Assembly: GCF_900156425.1 (NCBI RefSeq)
Contig: NZ_FTNO01000001.1
Location: 496,001-560,000 of the forward strand
From: Haladaptatus litoreus
GTDB taxonomy: Archaea > Halobacteriota > Halobacteria > Halobacteriales > Haladaptataceae
Length of the DNA: 64,000 bases
Reading direction: 5' to 3'
Shown here in pieces: positions 18,579 through 26,776 of the stretch (within the stretch, counting starts at the first letter, position 1; the number at the start of each line of letters is the position of its first letter). A model generated the notes under the pieces. The model was not told where the DNA came from, made no database searches, and worked only from the letters and a program-made list of their open reading frames with translations. The translations under genes and the position numbers were made by a program.

Positions 18579-18596
18579 GTAAAACAATCGTTTTAC
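18579..18596. promoter_or_regulatory. Palindromic operator candidate upstream of the cdrS TATA box, overlapping the cdrL stop
   Basis: A perfect inverted repeat, GTAAAAC and GTTTTAC, with centre AATC. It overlaps the stop codon of cdrL (18593-18595) and lies just upstream of the TATA box. It shares the GTAARAC-AATC layout with 18515-18534. It could also fold as a short hairpin at the cdrL 3' end, but the second copy argues for a protein-binding site. Confidence 0.62.
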
Positions 18597-19117
18597 GACG
18601 AATCCAAAACGTCCGCTGACGGCGTTCTTCGCCCACATCCGGGGCAAAACGCCCAGTCCGACCGAAGCTCGTCGCCGCAGTCACAGAACACACGGTGTGT
18701 CGCCTTCTCACCGCAGTTCGGACAGTACACGTGGCCCGAATCGAGCGACTCTCCGCACTGACCGCAGGTGTTCTCGGTCTGACCCGTGTCGTCGGCTGTC
18801 CGACGCGGACGATTCGTCGTTTCACCCGATGCCGGGGTTTGTTCCGTTGCCCGAATCTCGCCAGCACCTTCGACGGTGACGTTTACGTTGATGTCGCGCG
18901 CGCTCTCGCTCGCACGAGGGCTGAGTCGCTGGTCGATGAGGTCGTCCACGCGCTCTGCGACGACAGCATCGAGACTGCCGTCTGTTTGCTCTGCTGATTC
19001 GCCGTGGCCGTCGAGATAGCCGCGGAGTGCTTCGCGCATGACCTCGCTCTTCGAGGCGTCGAGCGGTTCGAGTCGCTTGACGAGGTCGTCGTCCGCGCGG
19101 AATGTGATTTTGCTCAT
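18593..19117 (-). CDS. cdrL: CdrL-like ribbon-helix-helix protein with C-terminal double zinc ribbon
   Basis: The start at ATG 19117 (174 aa) is preferred over GTG 19126 because an AGGTGG element sits five bases before it. Residues 1-43 form an RHH domain: MSKITFRADDDLVKRLE, then SKSEVMREALRGYL. A disordered acidic linker follows. The C-terminus has two zinc ribbons: CGQCGESLDSGHVYCPNCG and CDCGDELRSDWAFCPGCG. This matches the architecture I recall for CdrL, which lies upstream of cdrS-ftsZ2 and regulates that operon in haloarchaea. The gene is separated from cdrS by about 180 bases that hold the palindromes and the TATA box. Confidence 0.82.
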   Translation of the reverse strand: MSKITFRADDDLVKRLEPLDASKSEVMREALRGYLDGHGESAEQTDGSLDAVVAERVDDLIDQRLSPRASESARDINVNVTVEGAGEIRATEQTPASGETTNRPRRTADDTGQTENTCGQCGESLDSGHVYCPNCGEKATHRVFCDCGDELRSDWAFCPGCGRRTPSADVLDSS

Positions 19118-19246
19118 GTCGACCACCTGATCTTGTCTCTACCCCGATACACACAACCTATCATACTTGAACCTTTCCGTGTGTCCACCACGCCGTCTCG
19201 AATAATAATTCTTAAGTCCGGGACGGGATTAGGTGAAAGTGCGTGC

Positions 19247-19320
19247 CCGCCCTTAGCTCAGACTGGTAGAGCAGTCGACTGTAGATCGACTTGTCCCCCG
19301 TTCAAATCGGGGAGGGCGGA
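19247..19320 (+). tRNA. tRNA-Tyr (GTA anticodon)
   Basis: The cloverleaf is complete. The acceptor stem CCGCCCT pairs with AGGGCGG, with discriminator A at 19320. The D-arm contains AGCTCAGACTGGTAGAGC. The anticodon stem GTCGA/TCGAC carries loop CTGTAGA with anticodon GTA. The T-arm is CCCCG-TTCAAAT-CGGGG. There is no intron and no encoded CCA. A TATA-like ATTCTTAAG lies about 35 bases upstream. A CTTTT stretch just after the gene probably ends transcription. Confidence 0.95.
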
Positions 19321-19412
19321 CTTTTACTGCGAAAATCCGACCGAACAGATTTGAGCTCGTCAGCCGCACGCCCGGAATGGCCGAAGGCCACATACCCGGA
19401 ATGTCCGACTCT

Positions 19413-19433
19413 GTTCAAATCGGGGAGGGCAGA
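19413..19433 (+). repeat. Partial duplicate of the tRNA-Tyr 3' end (possible att scar)
   Basis: GTTCAAATCGGGGAGGGC followed by AGA repeats tRNA positions 19300-19320 with one mismatch, 113 bases downstream and in the same orientation. The stretch between has no gene. A copy of a tRNA 3' end downstream of the intact tRNA is the usual footprint of tyrosine-recombinase integration. Here the spacing is so short that only a scar of a lost or collapsed element, or a local duplication, could be present. Confidence 0.7.
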
Positions 19434-19560
19434 TTTTTGCTACGAACAATGCGAGAGCGAGGACACTTCGTTCGTAAACACTAGCTTTCGATGGTTAGGG
19501 TGCTCCAATCCAGCTCGAGTGAAACCAAGTAGTTGCACTGACACCGGTTGTATTACGATT

Positions 19561-21420
19561 TTAGACGCCCCAAATGACGGCAATTCCGAAAACAGTCGCT
19601 ATTGACAACACTAACTGCAGTGGCGCACCGACGCGAAAGTAGTCCGTGAATTTGTATCCACCCGGTCCGTACACGAGGAGGTTCGTCTGGTAGCCGATTG
19701 GCGTCATGAAGTCCGCGCTGGAAGCGAAGGTCACCGCGAGGACGAACGCGAAGGGGTCGCCTCCGACGCGGGTCGCCGCCTCCACGGCGACGGGAATCAT
19801 GAGGATAACGCTCGCGCTGTTACTGACCACCGCAGTGACGAGCGTCGTGATGACGTAAAACACCCAGAGGACGCCGATTGCGGGCAGAAAGTCGGCGCTC
19901 GATGCGACCACCGCCCCGACGAGGTTCGCTGCGCCGGTTCCCTCGAACGCGATACCGAGGGGGATGAGTCCGGCGAGGAGGAAGATGACGTCCCATTCGA
20001 CCGAGTCGTACAGTTCGTTCGGTTTCACGATGCCCGTCAGAATCATCGCCACGACGCCCGCGAGCGCGGTGGTGAGAATGTCGAAGATTCCCAGCGCGGC
20101 CAGTCCGACGACGCCGAGGATGATGGCGATGGCGAGCGGGATTTTCGCGCGGCGGTAGTCCGGTTCGGTTGCCAGTTGTGCGACGATGAAATCTCTATCC
20201 ATCGTCAGTCGGTTGATGCTGTTCTGCGTCGCCTGCACGAGCAAAGTGTCTCCTCGACGAATCTGTGTCCTATCCATTCGTTCGCGCACGAGCTCCGACC
20301 CGCGGCGGATAGCGAGCACGTTCGCATCGTACCGTTCGCGGAAGGTCGTGCTCTCCAGCGTTTCGGTGACCAGCGACGACCACGAGGGAATGACGAGTTC
20401 AACGAGGTTCTGGCCTTCTTGTTCCGGGCCGAGTTCTTCCTCGGTCACCTGCGAAAACGCGACGAGCGATAGCCCTTCGGTTAACATTAGTTCGCGGAGC
20501 GTGCCGAAATCAGCGCGAACCACGAGGATGTCGCCCGGTCGGATCCGGTTTCCTGCAAGGGGTTCCATGAACGTCCCTTCCTCTCGTACCAGTTGAACGA
20601 CGTCCACATCGAGGTCGGTTTCTTCTAAGGCTTCCTCGACTGTCTGACCGACGAACGTCGAATCCGCGTCCACGATGACTTCGGTCAGATACGGCGTCAA
20701 CTCGTACTCTTCGAGGATATCCTCCTCCGGACTGAGTCGTTCCGGAATGAGTCGCCGTCCAATCGTCATGATGTACGCGGTGCCGACGACGAAGACGATG
20801 ACGCCGAGTCCGGTGAACTCGAACATGGAAAACCGATGGAGGGAAGGATACTGTCCCGCGAGTTGAGCGGTGACACTGCTGGCGATGAGGTTGGTCGAGG
20901 TGCCGATAAGGGTGAGCATCCCGCCGACCATCGAGGCGTAAGACAACGGAATCAGCAGTTTCGAGGGCGACGTGTTGCCCCGGTTTGCGAGGTCGGAGAC
21001 GACAGGGATGAGCATGGCGACGATTGGCGTGTTGTTGAGAACGCCCGAGGGAATCCCCGCGAAGGCCAACGTCGCCGCGAGTTGCTTTCGCTCGTCGTCG
21101 CCCGCGAACGACGCCATCCGTTCGCCGAGTTGCTGTACCGCGCCGGTTTGGCTGACACCCGCGCTCAAGACGAGCATCGCCAGCACGGTAATCGTCGCGT
21201 CGTTTGCAAACCCCGAAATGCCTTCTTCGGGCGAGATTCCCGTCCATGGCCCGAGGATGATAAGCACGACCATGACGATGAGAGCGGTAATGTCCGGCGG
21301 AAAGGCTTCCGTAGCGAACAGCACGAAGGCCGCCGCTGCGATGGCAAACACGACGACCATCTCCACCGTCAGTTCCGGAACCGCCGACCCGGTTTGCATC
21401 GCGAGGTCGGGAACGAGCAT
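19561..21420 (-). CDS. SLC13/DASS-family anion permease with two TrkA_C (RCK_C) domains
   Basis: The layout is two blocks of transmembrane helices around a central soluble part with two RCK_C-type domains, each ending like VEEALEETDLDVDVVQLVREEG and GDILVVRADFGTLREL. Signature segments are GIPSGVLNNTPIVAMLIPV and GTSTNLIASSV in the first half and VVSNSASVILMIPVAVEAA in the second, the NNT/SNS-type substrate motifs of DASS carriers. Such proteins take up sulfate, phosphate or dicarboxylates, often with sodium. The start is uncertain: ATG 21420 (619 aa) or ATG 21399 give a normal N-terminus before the first helix, while a longer frame to 21483 adds 21 residues. It is transcribed divergently from the M24 gene. 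Confidence 0.82.
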   Translation of the reverse strand: MLVPDLAMQTGSAVPELTVEMVVVFAIAAAAFVLFATEAFPPDITALIVMVVLIILGPWTGISPEEGISGFANDATITVLAMLVLSAGVSQTGAVQQLGERMASFAGDDERKQLAATLAFAGIPSGVLNNTPIVAMLIPVVSDLANRGNTSPSKLLIPLSYASMVGGMLTLIGTSTNLIASSVTAQLAGQYPSLHRFSMFEFTGLGVIVFVVGTAYIMTIGRRLIPERLSPEEDILEEYELTPYLTEVIVDADSTFVGQTVEEALEETDLDVDVVQLVREEGTFMEPLAGNRIRPGDILVVRADFGTLRELMLTEGLSLVAFSQVTEEELGPEQEGQNLVELVIPSWSSLVTETLESTTFRERYDANVLAIRRGSELVRERMDRTQIRRGDTLLVQATQNSINRLTMDRDFIVAQLATEPDYRRAKIPLAIAIILGVVGLAALGIFDILTTALAGVVAMILTGIVKPNELYDSVEWDVIFLLAGLIPLGIAFEGTGAANLVGAVVASSADFLPAIGVLWVFYVITTLVTAVVSNSASVILMIPVAVEAATRVGGDPFAFVLAVTFASSADFMTPIGYQTNLLVYGPGGYKFTDYFRVGAPLQLVLSIATVFGIAVIWGV

Positions 21421-21578
21421 TCGAACGGACAACGTTACCCGGGCAGTAAAGAGTACGCTCCCAAACGAGAGTAGCCTCGCCATCCCCGACGAGCAATGAC
21501 GCCTTTCGACAGTAACAGCGATTTGGAGTAGGTTTCCGTCACGTGAAGGTTTTAGTTCGCACCAGTGGACGATATGGC

Positions 21579-22760
21579 ATGGCTACACGTCTTCCGGATT
21601 CGGAGTTCGACCATCGTCTCGAAGCAGTGCGAGAAAAGATACGCGAACAGGGTGCCGACGCAGGTGTCTGGTTCGGCGCGACGAGCATCGAGTATCTCAC
21701 TGGCTTTGACCACATTCAGACCGAACGACCGGTCGCTCTCGCCGTCACCGACGAACGAATCGAAATCACGGTACCGCGTCTCGAAGTAGAGCGCGTCGAA
21801 CCGAACCCGCGAATCGACGCCGTGCATCACTACTTCGACTATCCCGGTGGTAAACCGATTCAGGTTGCTGTCGAAATGCTCTCTGGACTCGGCGCGGAGA
21901 CTGTTGTCGCGGATTCGGACGGCGCACCGGGCGTGATGGGCTACGATGGTCCGGCACTCTCGAAGTTCGTCGACGTCGAATCACAGAGCTGGGTGAACAG
22001 AATGCGATGGGCGAAAACCGACGCCGAAATCGACCTCATCCGCGAATCGGCCAAGTGGGGGAATCTCGCACACCAGTATCTCGCGGATTACACGGAACCC
22101 GGCGCACATCCGGCGACCGTCAGCCAACGGGCGTCAATGGACGCTTCCCGAGCGATGCTCGATACTCTCGGCGACGAGTACGTCCCACGCACACGAGGGA
22201 GTGGGCCTGCACACGCGGGATACATCACCGGGTCACAGACTGCCCTTCCGCACGGCCACACCGCGAACCGCCGAATCGAGGAGGGCGACGTGCTGGTCAC
22301 GGGTGCTGCCGCGAACGTCGATGGCTATCACTCCGAACTGGAGCGGACGATGTTCGTCGGCGAACCGACGGACGAACAAGAACATTACTTCGAGGTGATG
22401 CTGGAATCTCAAACCATCGCAATCGACGCCCTCGGTCCGGGTGTTTCCCTGTCTTACGTTGACCAACAGGTGTGGAACTACTTCGAGGAACAGGGTGTCA
22501 CCGACCTCGCGCAACACCACGTCGGCCACAACATCGGCATGGGGGGCCACGAACCGCCGTACATCGACCGCGGGTGGGATGACCACGTGGACGACGGTGA
22601 CGCCGAAATGGAACCCGGCCACGTCTACACTATCGAACCGGGACTGTACACTGACACCTACGGCTATCGCCATTCGGACACGGTTGCGGTCACGGAGAAC
22701 GGCACGGAAATGCTAACCTACTTCCCGCGCGATTTGGAAAGCAACGTCATCACGTGGTAA
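21579..22760 (+). CDS. M24-family (creatinase/aminopeptidase P-like) protein with altered metal ligands
   Basis: Start ATG 21579 (393 aa): a TTTTAG element at about 21549-21554 lies roughly 28 bases before it, so the transcript is leaderless. The N-terminal creatinase_N domain (IEYLTGFDHIQTERPVALAV) is followed by a pita-bread domain. Family landmarks present are HVGHNIGMGGHEPP and YTIEPGLY. Three of the five usual metal ligands are changed: the first Asp is absent in VLVTGAAAN, the second is Glu in YHSELERT, and the last Glu is Ser in GYRHSDTVAV. The protein may be a metal-independent hydrolase like creatinase, or may have lost catalysis. The substrate is unknown. Confidence 0.8.
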   Translation: MATRLPDSEFDHRLEAVREKIREQGADAGVWFGATSIEYLTGFDHIQTERPVALAVTDERIEITVPRLEVERVEPNPRIDAVHHYFDYPGGKPIQVAVEMLSGLGAETVVADSDGAPGVMGYDGPALSKFVDVESQSWVNRMRWAKTDAEIDLIRESAKWGNLAHQYLADYTEPGAHPATVSQRASMDASRAMLDTLGDEYVPRTRGSGPAHAGYITGSQTALPHGHTANRRIEEGDVLVTGAAANVDGYHSELERTMFVGEPTDEQEHYFEVMLESQTIAIDALGPGVSLSYVDQQVWNYFEEQGVTDLAQHHVGHNIGMGGHEPPYIDRGWDDHVDDGDAEMEPGHVYTIEPGLYTDTYGYRHSDTVAVTENGTEMLTYFPRDLESNVITW

Positions 22761-22941
22761 GCATCTGCCGCGCTGTGGTAGACCATCTATCGCGTTCTGG
22801 TAAGCCATCGTTTCTTCGTGTGGTTCACGGTCACGACGCTATTCGTAACGAGGTCGATTAGGTACTCGACAAAAAGTCGCTTCGCGGTTCGCCAGCCACT
22901 ATCCCGAACCCTTATTTTTGCGTGGAACATTCGCCTCACTA

Positions 22942-23625
22942 ATGAGTTCTCGTCTCGAATTTCGAAGCGGGTCGGGCGAGGGTTCGACGCAGAACGTGCA
23001 GTTCACTGAGTGGCTTGCGCGACTGAAAACGAGTGGCAGCAATCTCCTCGTAACCGGCGACGTGCCGAAAGAAACGAGTGCCGAATTCAGTCGGACGCTC
23101 TTCGGACAGGGACAACGAACGCGCGTACTCGCGCTCACCAACCCCACCGCACTCGGTGCAGACTCACACCTTCCGGTCGAACCGAACTCCCCGGACACCC
23201 GAATCATCGACCGACGAACCGAATATCGCGCCACGAAGAGCGACGAAAAAACCGACTCTGCACAGGGCGTCTCACGGGAAACCCTTCGTTCCGAGCTGAT
23301 TTCCGTCATCAGTCAGTACGACGATCAAAACGATGGCTTTTCGCCCGCCGAACTTCGTCTCGGTATCGATTCGGTCGAAGTGCTGTCCGGCGGAGACGGC
23401 ATCGTCTCCTTCTCTCAGTTCCTTCGCGGACTCACCGCCATCGTCCGCGGTGTCCACGGCATGGCGCACTATCACCTTCGAGTGGCAGACGACGACCCGC
23501 TCGTGGAAGAACTGTCGCCGCTGTTCGACGCCCGTATCGAACTACGCAAGCGACCCGGTCTGGCAGAACAGCGCTGGCACGTCCCCGACCTCGGTGAGAC
23601 GACCCACTGGGTAAAACTATCATAA
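22942..23625 (+). CDS. DUF7504-like haloarchaeal protein, degenerate RecA/KaiC-like fold (inferred)
   Basis: ATG 22942 (227 aa) sits 28 bases after a CTTATTTTT element, so the message is leaderless. Near the N-terminus SGSNLLVTGDVPKETS looks like a P-loop strand in which the Walker A Gly-Lys-Thr is absent. RVLALTNP and a second half with GIDSVEVLSGGDG, then LRGLTAIVRGVHGMAHYHL follow, reminiscent of a KaiC-type core without ATP binding. The C-terminus ends in a short beta-rich part, RWHVPDLGETTHWVKL. I recall such proteins being labelled DUF7504, but cannot check this here. It is separated by 20 bases from the CHAT-type gene and so is probably its operon partner. Confidence 0.6.
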   Translation: MSSRLEFRSGSGEGSTQNVQFTEWLARLKTSGSNLLVTGDVPKETSAEFSRTLFGQGQRTRVLALTNPTALGADSHLPVEPNSPDTRIIDRRTEYRATKSDEKTDSAQGVSRETLRSELISVISQYDDQNDGFSPAELRLGIDSVEVLSGGDGIVSFSQFLRGLTAIVRGVHGMAHYHLRVADDDPLVEELSPLFDARIELRKRPGLAEQRWHVPDLGETTHWVKLS

Positions 23626-23645
23626 CCGACTCATATTCCTTTGCT

Positions 23646-25733
23646 ATGGAGTTTCGGCGGCATCCTGACTGCGACGGGCTCGACATCTACGATCCTATCG
23701 AAAACGTCCGATTCGCGCTCTATACCTCCGGTTCCGTGCAGCCGACGGCAGTTTCGACCGAACAGTTCTATTTTCCGGTCGATGCGGCGGTTGCCGTCGA
23801 AACCGTGACGCTTTACGTACCGAAACTGCTTCCCGTCACGATTCGAACGCAGAACGGGGAAATGGTGGCCGAAACCTCCGACGGCAACAATCGGAGTGTC
23901 GAACCCGGAACCTATCTCATCGAACTCAGTACGGCCCCGATGAAATTATATCTCGCCGTCGAAAGCGGATTCCGTCTCGAACAGCGCGATGGCGCGGTCG
24001 TCCTCGACTTCGGAGCAGAAACGTCCGTCCGCGTCGGTGCGCGCTCCTACCACGACCGACCGGCGGGGACGATAACCGTTACCGACGATGTAGAGGACGT
24101 GATGCGCGCGCTTTCTCTCTCCGGGTCGGCGCTGAAAACGACGAGTCCGGAGCGCTCGTTTCCGACCCTGCGGGGGCATCCGCCACTTATCAAGCGTGGA
24201 GAGAAGTTTGACGCGCCAGATGGGCTGGTTCGACCCGATACGGCTGTTTCATTGGTCGTTCCACCCGACAGAAAACATGTCTTTCCGCTGGCTTCGCTCG
24301 CATATTATCTCGGGGCGGCGGTCGTTTCAGGCACGGGAACTCGCCCGCGATTGGTCGCGGGCGAGTTCGAACACGAACTCACGGGTGCCGAGAGCTACGA
24401 AGAAGCCGTCAACCGCGTCCTTCGCCAGACGTTTTTCCTCGACTGTCTCACTCGAACCGAGGGCTACTATCAAGTTGACTTGCACGAACGCAAGCAGGTC
24501 GAACCGCTCGTTGACCTCGACTTTTCAGCACTGTACGACGCGCCGCTGACGGAGCAACTCGCCGCGTATCTGTCGGTTCCGTTCGAAACGCTGGAGCCGT
24601 ACATCCCGAATTGGCGACTCGGTGTTGATCTCACGCCAACGGTCGAAAACGCGGAATACCTGCCGTACCTCGCGGACAACCTCGCGCTCACTCGGATTCC
24701 CGACAGCCCGAATCCCAACTCGGTCAAACCCATGTCGGACGCCCAGAGCGAGTTCTTCCGCGCGCCGCCGTCCGGCGTGCTAGCTCGCGGGTCGGACGGC
24801 TGGGACGCGGTGGACGACCGGGACGTGTTTCAGGTCGATTCTATGCCGAACGTCATCGAACAAGCGTGGGCCGGGCCGGGATTTCCCCTCAAAGTCAACA
24901 AACTCGATTTGTCCGCACTTGAGCGACGAGTCGACCGCGTTCCGACCTTGGACACCATCGACATTCACGTCGTCTGTAACGACGACAAAATGCTGGACGA
25001 GGACGTGGTGAAGGAACTGTACGGCGTTCGGGAGTTCCTCGATTTCGACGTGACCGCCCACTACGACCTCACGCAGGACGAACTCCGGGAACTACTCGCT
25101 CAGCAGTCCGATTTCGTCCACTACATCGGCCACATCGACGACCGCGGGTTTCTCTGCGCCGACGGGTCGCTCGACGCGCATACTCTCACGGAGGTCAACG
25201 CCACCGCATTCCTCCTGAACGCCTGTGAGTCCTACCAGCAGGGGTACGAACTCATCAAAAAGGGAAGTCGCGGCGGTGTCGCCACGCTTTCCCCCATCGG
25301 CAATCCGTCGGCGACCAAACTGGGCAAAATACTGGCGCGACTGCTGAACTGTGGGTTTCCCCTTCGTGCCGCGCTGTCGATTGCGCGCCACCAATCTGTC
25401 TACGGCTATCAGTACACCGTGCTCGGAGATGGTGGATTATCGCTCGTGCAGAGTGAGAGCGGGGTTCCATTCCATCTCAATATTACACGAAGTGACGATG
25501 ACCGGTTCGAAGTGATTGTTAACACTTTCCCAAACGATATTCACGGGTTTGGAACACACGTCAATTTCCATCCTGATTGGTCACAGGAGCGGTATATTGC
25601 TTCTGCACCACTGACAACGGTAACTTTGTCTAAAAACGAACTCGACTCGTGGATTTCGTGCGAAATCAGGCCTATTGAAGTTGGGGACCAATTGTACTGG
25701 AGTGACGAATTGCAAATTTCTGATATTAACTAA
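23646..25733 (+). CDS. CHAT-type cysteine protease-like protein, 695 aa
   Basis: The C-terminal half has the caspase-fold CHAT signature: HYIGH with the likely catalytic His496, 31 residues before NACES with the likely catalytic Cys527, then a conserved RGGVATLSPIGNPSA segment and HQSVYGYQY. The N-terminal 450 residues are beta-rich and not recognised, starting DGLDIYDPIENVRFALYTSG. There is no signal peptide. CHAT proteases in bacteria are effectors or activators in defence and cell-death pathways and are usually fused to sensor repeats; no TPR repeats are evident here. The gene lies 20 bases after the DUF7504-like gene and ends exactly against the oppositely oriented 43-residue membrane peptide (TAA 25731-25733, then CTA 25734-25736). 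The protease call is motif-based. Confidence 0.75.
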   Translation: MEFRRHPDCDGLDIYDPIENVRFALYTSGSVQPTAVSTEQFYFPVDAAVAVETVTLYVPKLLPVTIRTQNGEMVAETSDGNNRSVEPGTYLIELSTAPMKLYLAVESGFRLEQRDGAVVLDFGAETSVRVGARSYHDRPAGTITVTDDVEDVMRALSLSGSALKTTSPERSFPTLRGHPPLIKRGEKFDAPDGLVRPDTAVSLVVPPDRKHVFPLASLAYYLGAAVVSGTGTRPRLVAGEFEHELTGAESYEEAVNRVLRQTFFLDCLTRTEGYYQVDLHERKQVEPLVDLDFSALYDAPLTEQLAAYLSVPFETLEPYIPNWRLGVDLTPTVENAEYLPYLADNLALTRIPDSPNPNSVKPMSDAQSEFFRAPPSGVLARGSDGWDAVDDRDVFQVDSMPNVIEQAWAGPGFPLKVNKLDLSALERRVDRVPTLDTIDIHVVCNDDKMLDEDVVKELYGVREFLDFDVTAHYDLTQDELRELLAQQSDFVHYIGHIDDRGFLCADGSLDAHTLTEVNATAFLLNACESYQQGYELIKKGSRGGVATLSPIGNPSATKLGKILARLLNCGFPLRAALSIARHQSVYGYQYTVLGDGGLSLVQSESGVPFHLNITRSDDDRFEVIVNTFPNDIHGFGTHVNFHPDWSQERYIASAPLTTVTLSKNELDSWISCEIRPIEVGDQLYWSDELQISDIN

Positions 25734-25865
25734 CTACGGGCCGCTATTTGCCCCATCCGCAATCACGCTTCCTGCCTGCACCAACAATGTACTGAGTGCG
25801 AACAGGACGCCAAGTAGTCGTGGATGCTGTGCAACGAATTCCCCAATCGCGTTTTTTGTCGCCAT
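25734..25865 (-). CDS. Small single-span membrane peptide, 43 aa (DUF7503-like)
   Basis: ATG 25865 to TAG 25734, 44 codons including the stop. The product begins MATKNAIGEFVAQHPRLLG, then has a hydrophobic helix of about 15 residues (VLFALSTLLVQAG) and ends ADGANSGP. HPR-x-x-GVLF followed by QAG is a pattern I recall in short haloarchaeal proteins labelled DUF7503, unverified. A TATA-like AATTATAAG on the minus strand at about 25892-25900 lies roughly 30 bases before the ATG, giving a nearly leaderless message. Its stop abuts the CHAT gene stop on the other strand. It is too short for length-filtered gene finding. A signal-peptide-like or pore-like role is speculative. Confidence 0.7.
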   Translation of the reverse strand: MATKNAIGEFVAQHPRLLGVLFALSTLLVQAGSVIADGANSGP

Positions 25866-25974
25866 TGCAACTAAGACATGTGGCCCCACTTTCTTATAAT
25901 TTTTTTAATAATACAGAATTAAGATTAATTATTGTAAGTATTTACAAAATAGCATCAATTCGTATTCGGCCGTC

Positions 25975-26325
25975 TCACTGGGCGAAACCGCCGATTGCAT
26001 CAGAAAGTGGGTCGTTGAGTTCGTAGAGGACGGCGTCGATGTCCTCGGACAGTTGGCGGAGAAGCTGTGCGTGGGCCGTCGAAGCGAGCGAATATTCGGG
26101 ATACGCCCCGTCCGTGTCGATTTCGTCCACCAGTTCGAGTTCGAGGAGGTCGTCCCGGTGATTCGTCCACGTGCTGGCGGCGGTTCCAGCGTGCTCCGCC
26201 AGTTCGGTCGCGCTAAAGCTCTCGTCGGGATTGTCCGCGAGCACCGCGAGAAACTTCACGCGCGCAGGATAGACGAACACCTGCGCGAGAGGCGGCGTGG
26301 CAAGGTCGGCTTTTGGAGGACTCAT
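25975..26325 (-). CDS. Winged-helix (ArsR-like) regulator, 116 aa
   Basis: The product has an N-terminal winged-helix domain. VFVYPARVKFLAVLADNP forms the first helix, SFSATELAEHAGTAASTWTNHRDDL is the helix-turn-helix, and LELVDEIDTDGAYPEYSL is the wing. The C-terminal helix LRQLSEDIDAVLYELNDPL probably dimerises. This type is abundant in haloarchaea and its members usually act as local repressors or activators. It lies about 110 bases upstream of the small membrane peptide on the same strand, next to the CHAT module, so it is a natural candidate regulator of that module. Confidence 0.72.
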   Translation of the reverse strand: MSPPKADLATPPLAQVFVYPARVKFLAVLADNPDESFSATELAEHAGTAASTWTNHRDDLLELELVDEIDTDGAYPEYSLASTAHAQLLRQLSEDIDAVLYELNDPLSDAIGGFAQ

Positions 26326-26448
26326 ATGGTATGCTACTACATGTTCGTTTCAAAACTGTATCGAAATTCGCCTGGATGCAAATCATCTTAACATATGTCC
26401 AACTAGAAGGTAAATTTTTAGACAGAGGAGGTTGTAGAAGAAGTTGGG

Positions 26449-26751
26449 ATGGACGAGAAACGGACAAACGACCGATTCCAACGCACGACTCCACAACTGG
26501 TCACCGCCACTCAACCAGTGTAGGAGCACCTCGATGCACTCTGCGACACCCCCACTCGCGTCGCCGTCGGTCGCTTGCTCGTGCATCCCTACCGTATCGC
26601 TACTGATACCAGTACCGACGACGCCCTCCCTCTAATTTTCCCCGCTGACGGTCGGTGTGTCATCTGCGCGTTTCAGATTCGATTGATACACTACTGGCCC
26701 CCCACATCCAAACCAACGATTTGCCCGCCATCGAAGTGGATGATTTTTTAA
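26449..26751 (+). pseudogene. Possible broken gene with an in-frame TAG in the 26326-26776 gap
   Basis: From ATG 26449 a frame reads MDEKRTNDRFQRTTPQLVTA and stops at TAG 26521-26523. The same frame continues at once as EHLDALCDTPTRVAVGRLLV with strongly GC-biased third positions typical of haloarchaeal genes, to TAA 26749-26751. This suggests a gene with one nonsense change, or a decayed remnant. I do not recognise the family. Chance is possible, since the last third looks less protein-like. The rest of the 450-base gap is AT-rich near 26330-26430 and holds promoter elements for the neighbours. Confidence 0.3.
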
Positions 26752-26776
26752 CTGATGACGAACCGAGTATGGAACA

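Noticed and set aside
19321-19412. A second tRNA after tRNA-Tyr
   Set aside because: Only the 3' end is duplicated, and no cloverleaf can be drawn.
22788-22931. Possible 47-codon basic protein on the minus strand between the M24 and DUF7504-like genes
   Set aside because: It covers the TATA element of the downstream gene, has no recognisable motif and weak codon bias.
26521-26523. TAG read as pyrrolysine
   Set aside because: Haloarchaea are not known to carry the pyrrolysine system and no such tRNA is seen in the window; a nonsense change or chance frame is simpler.
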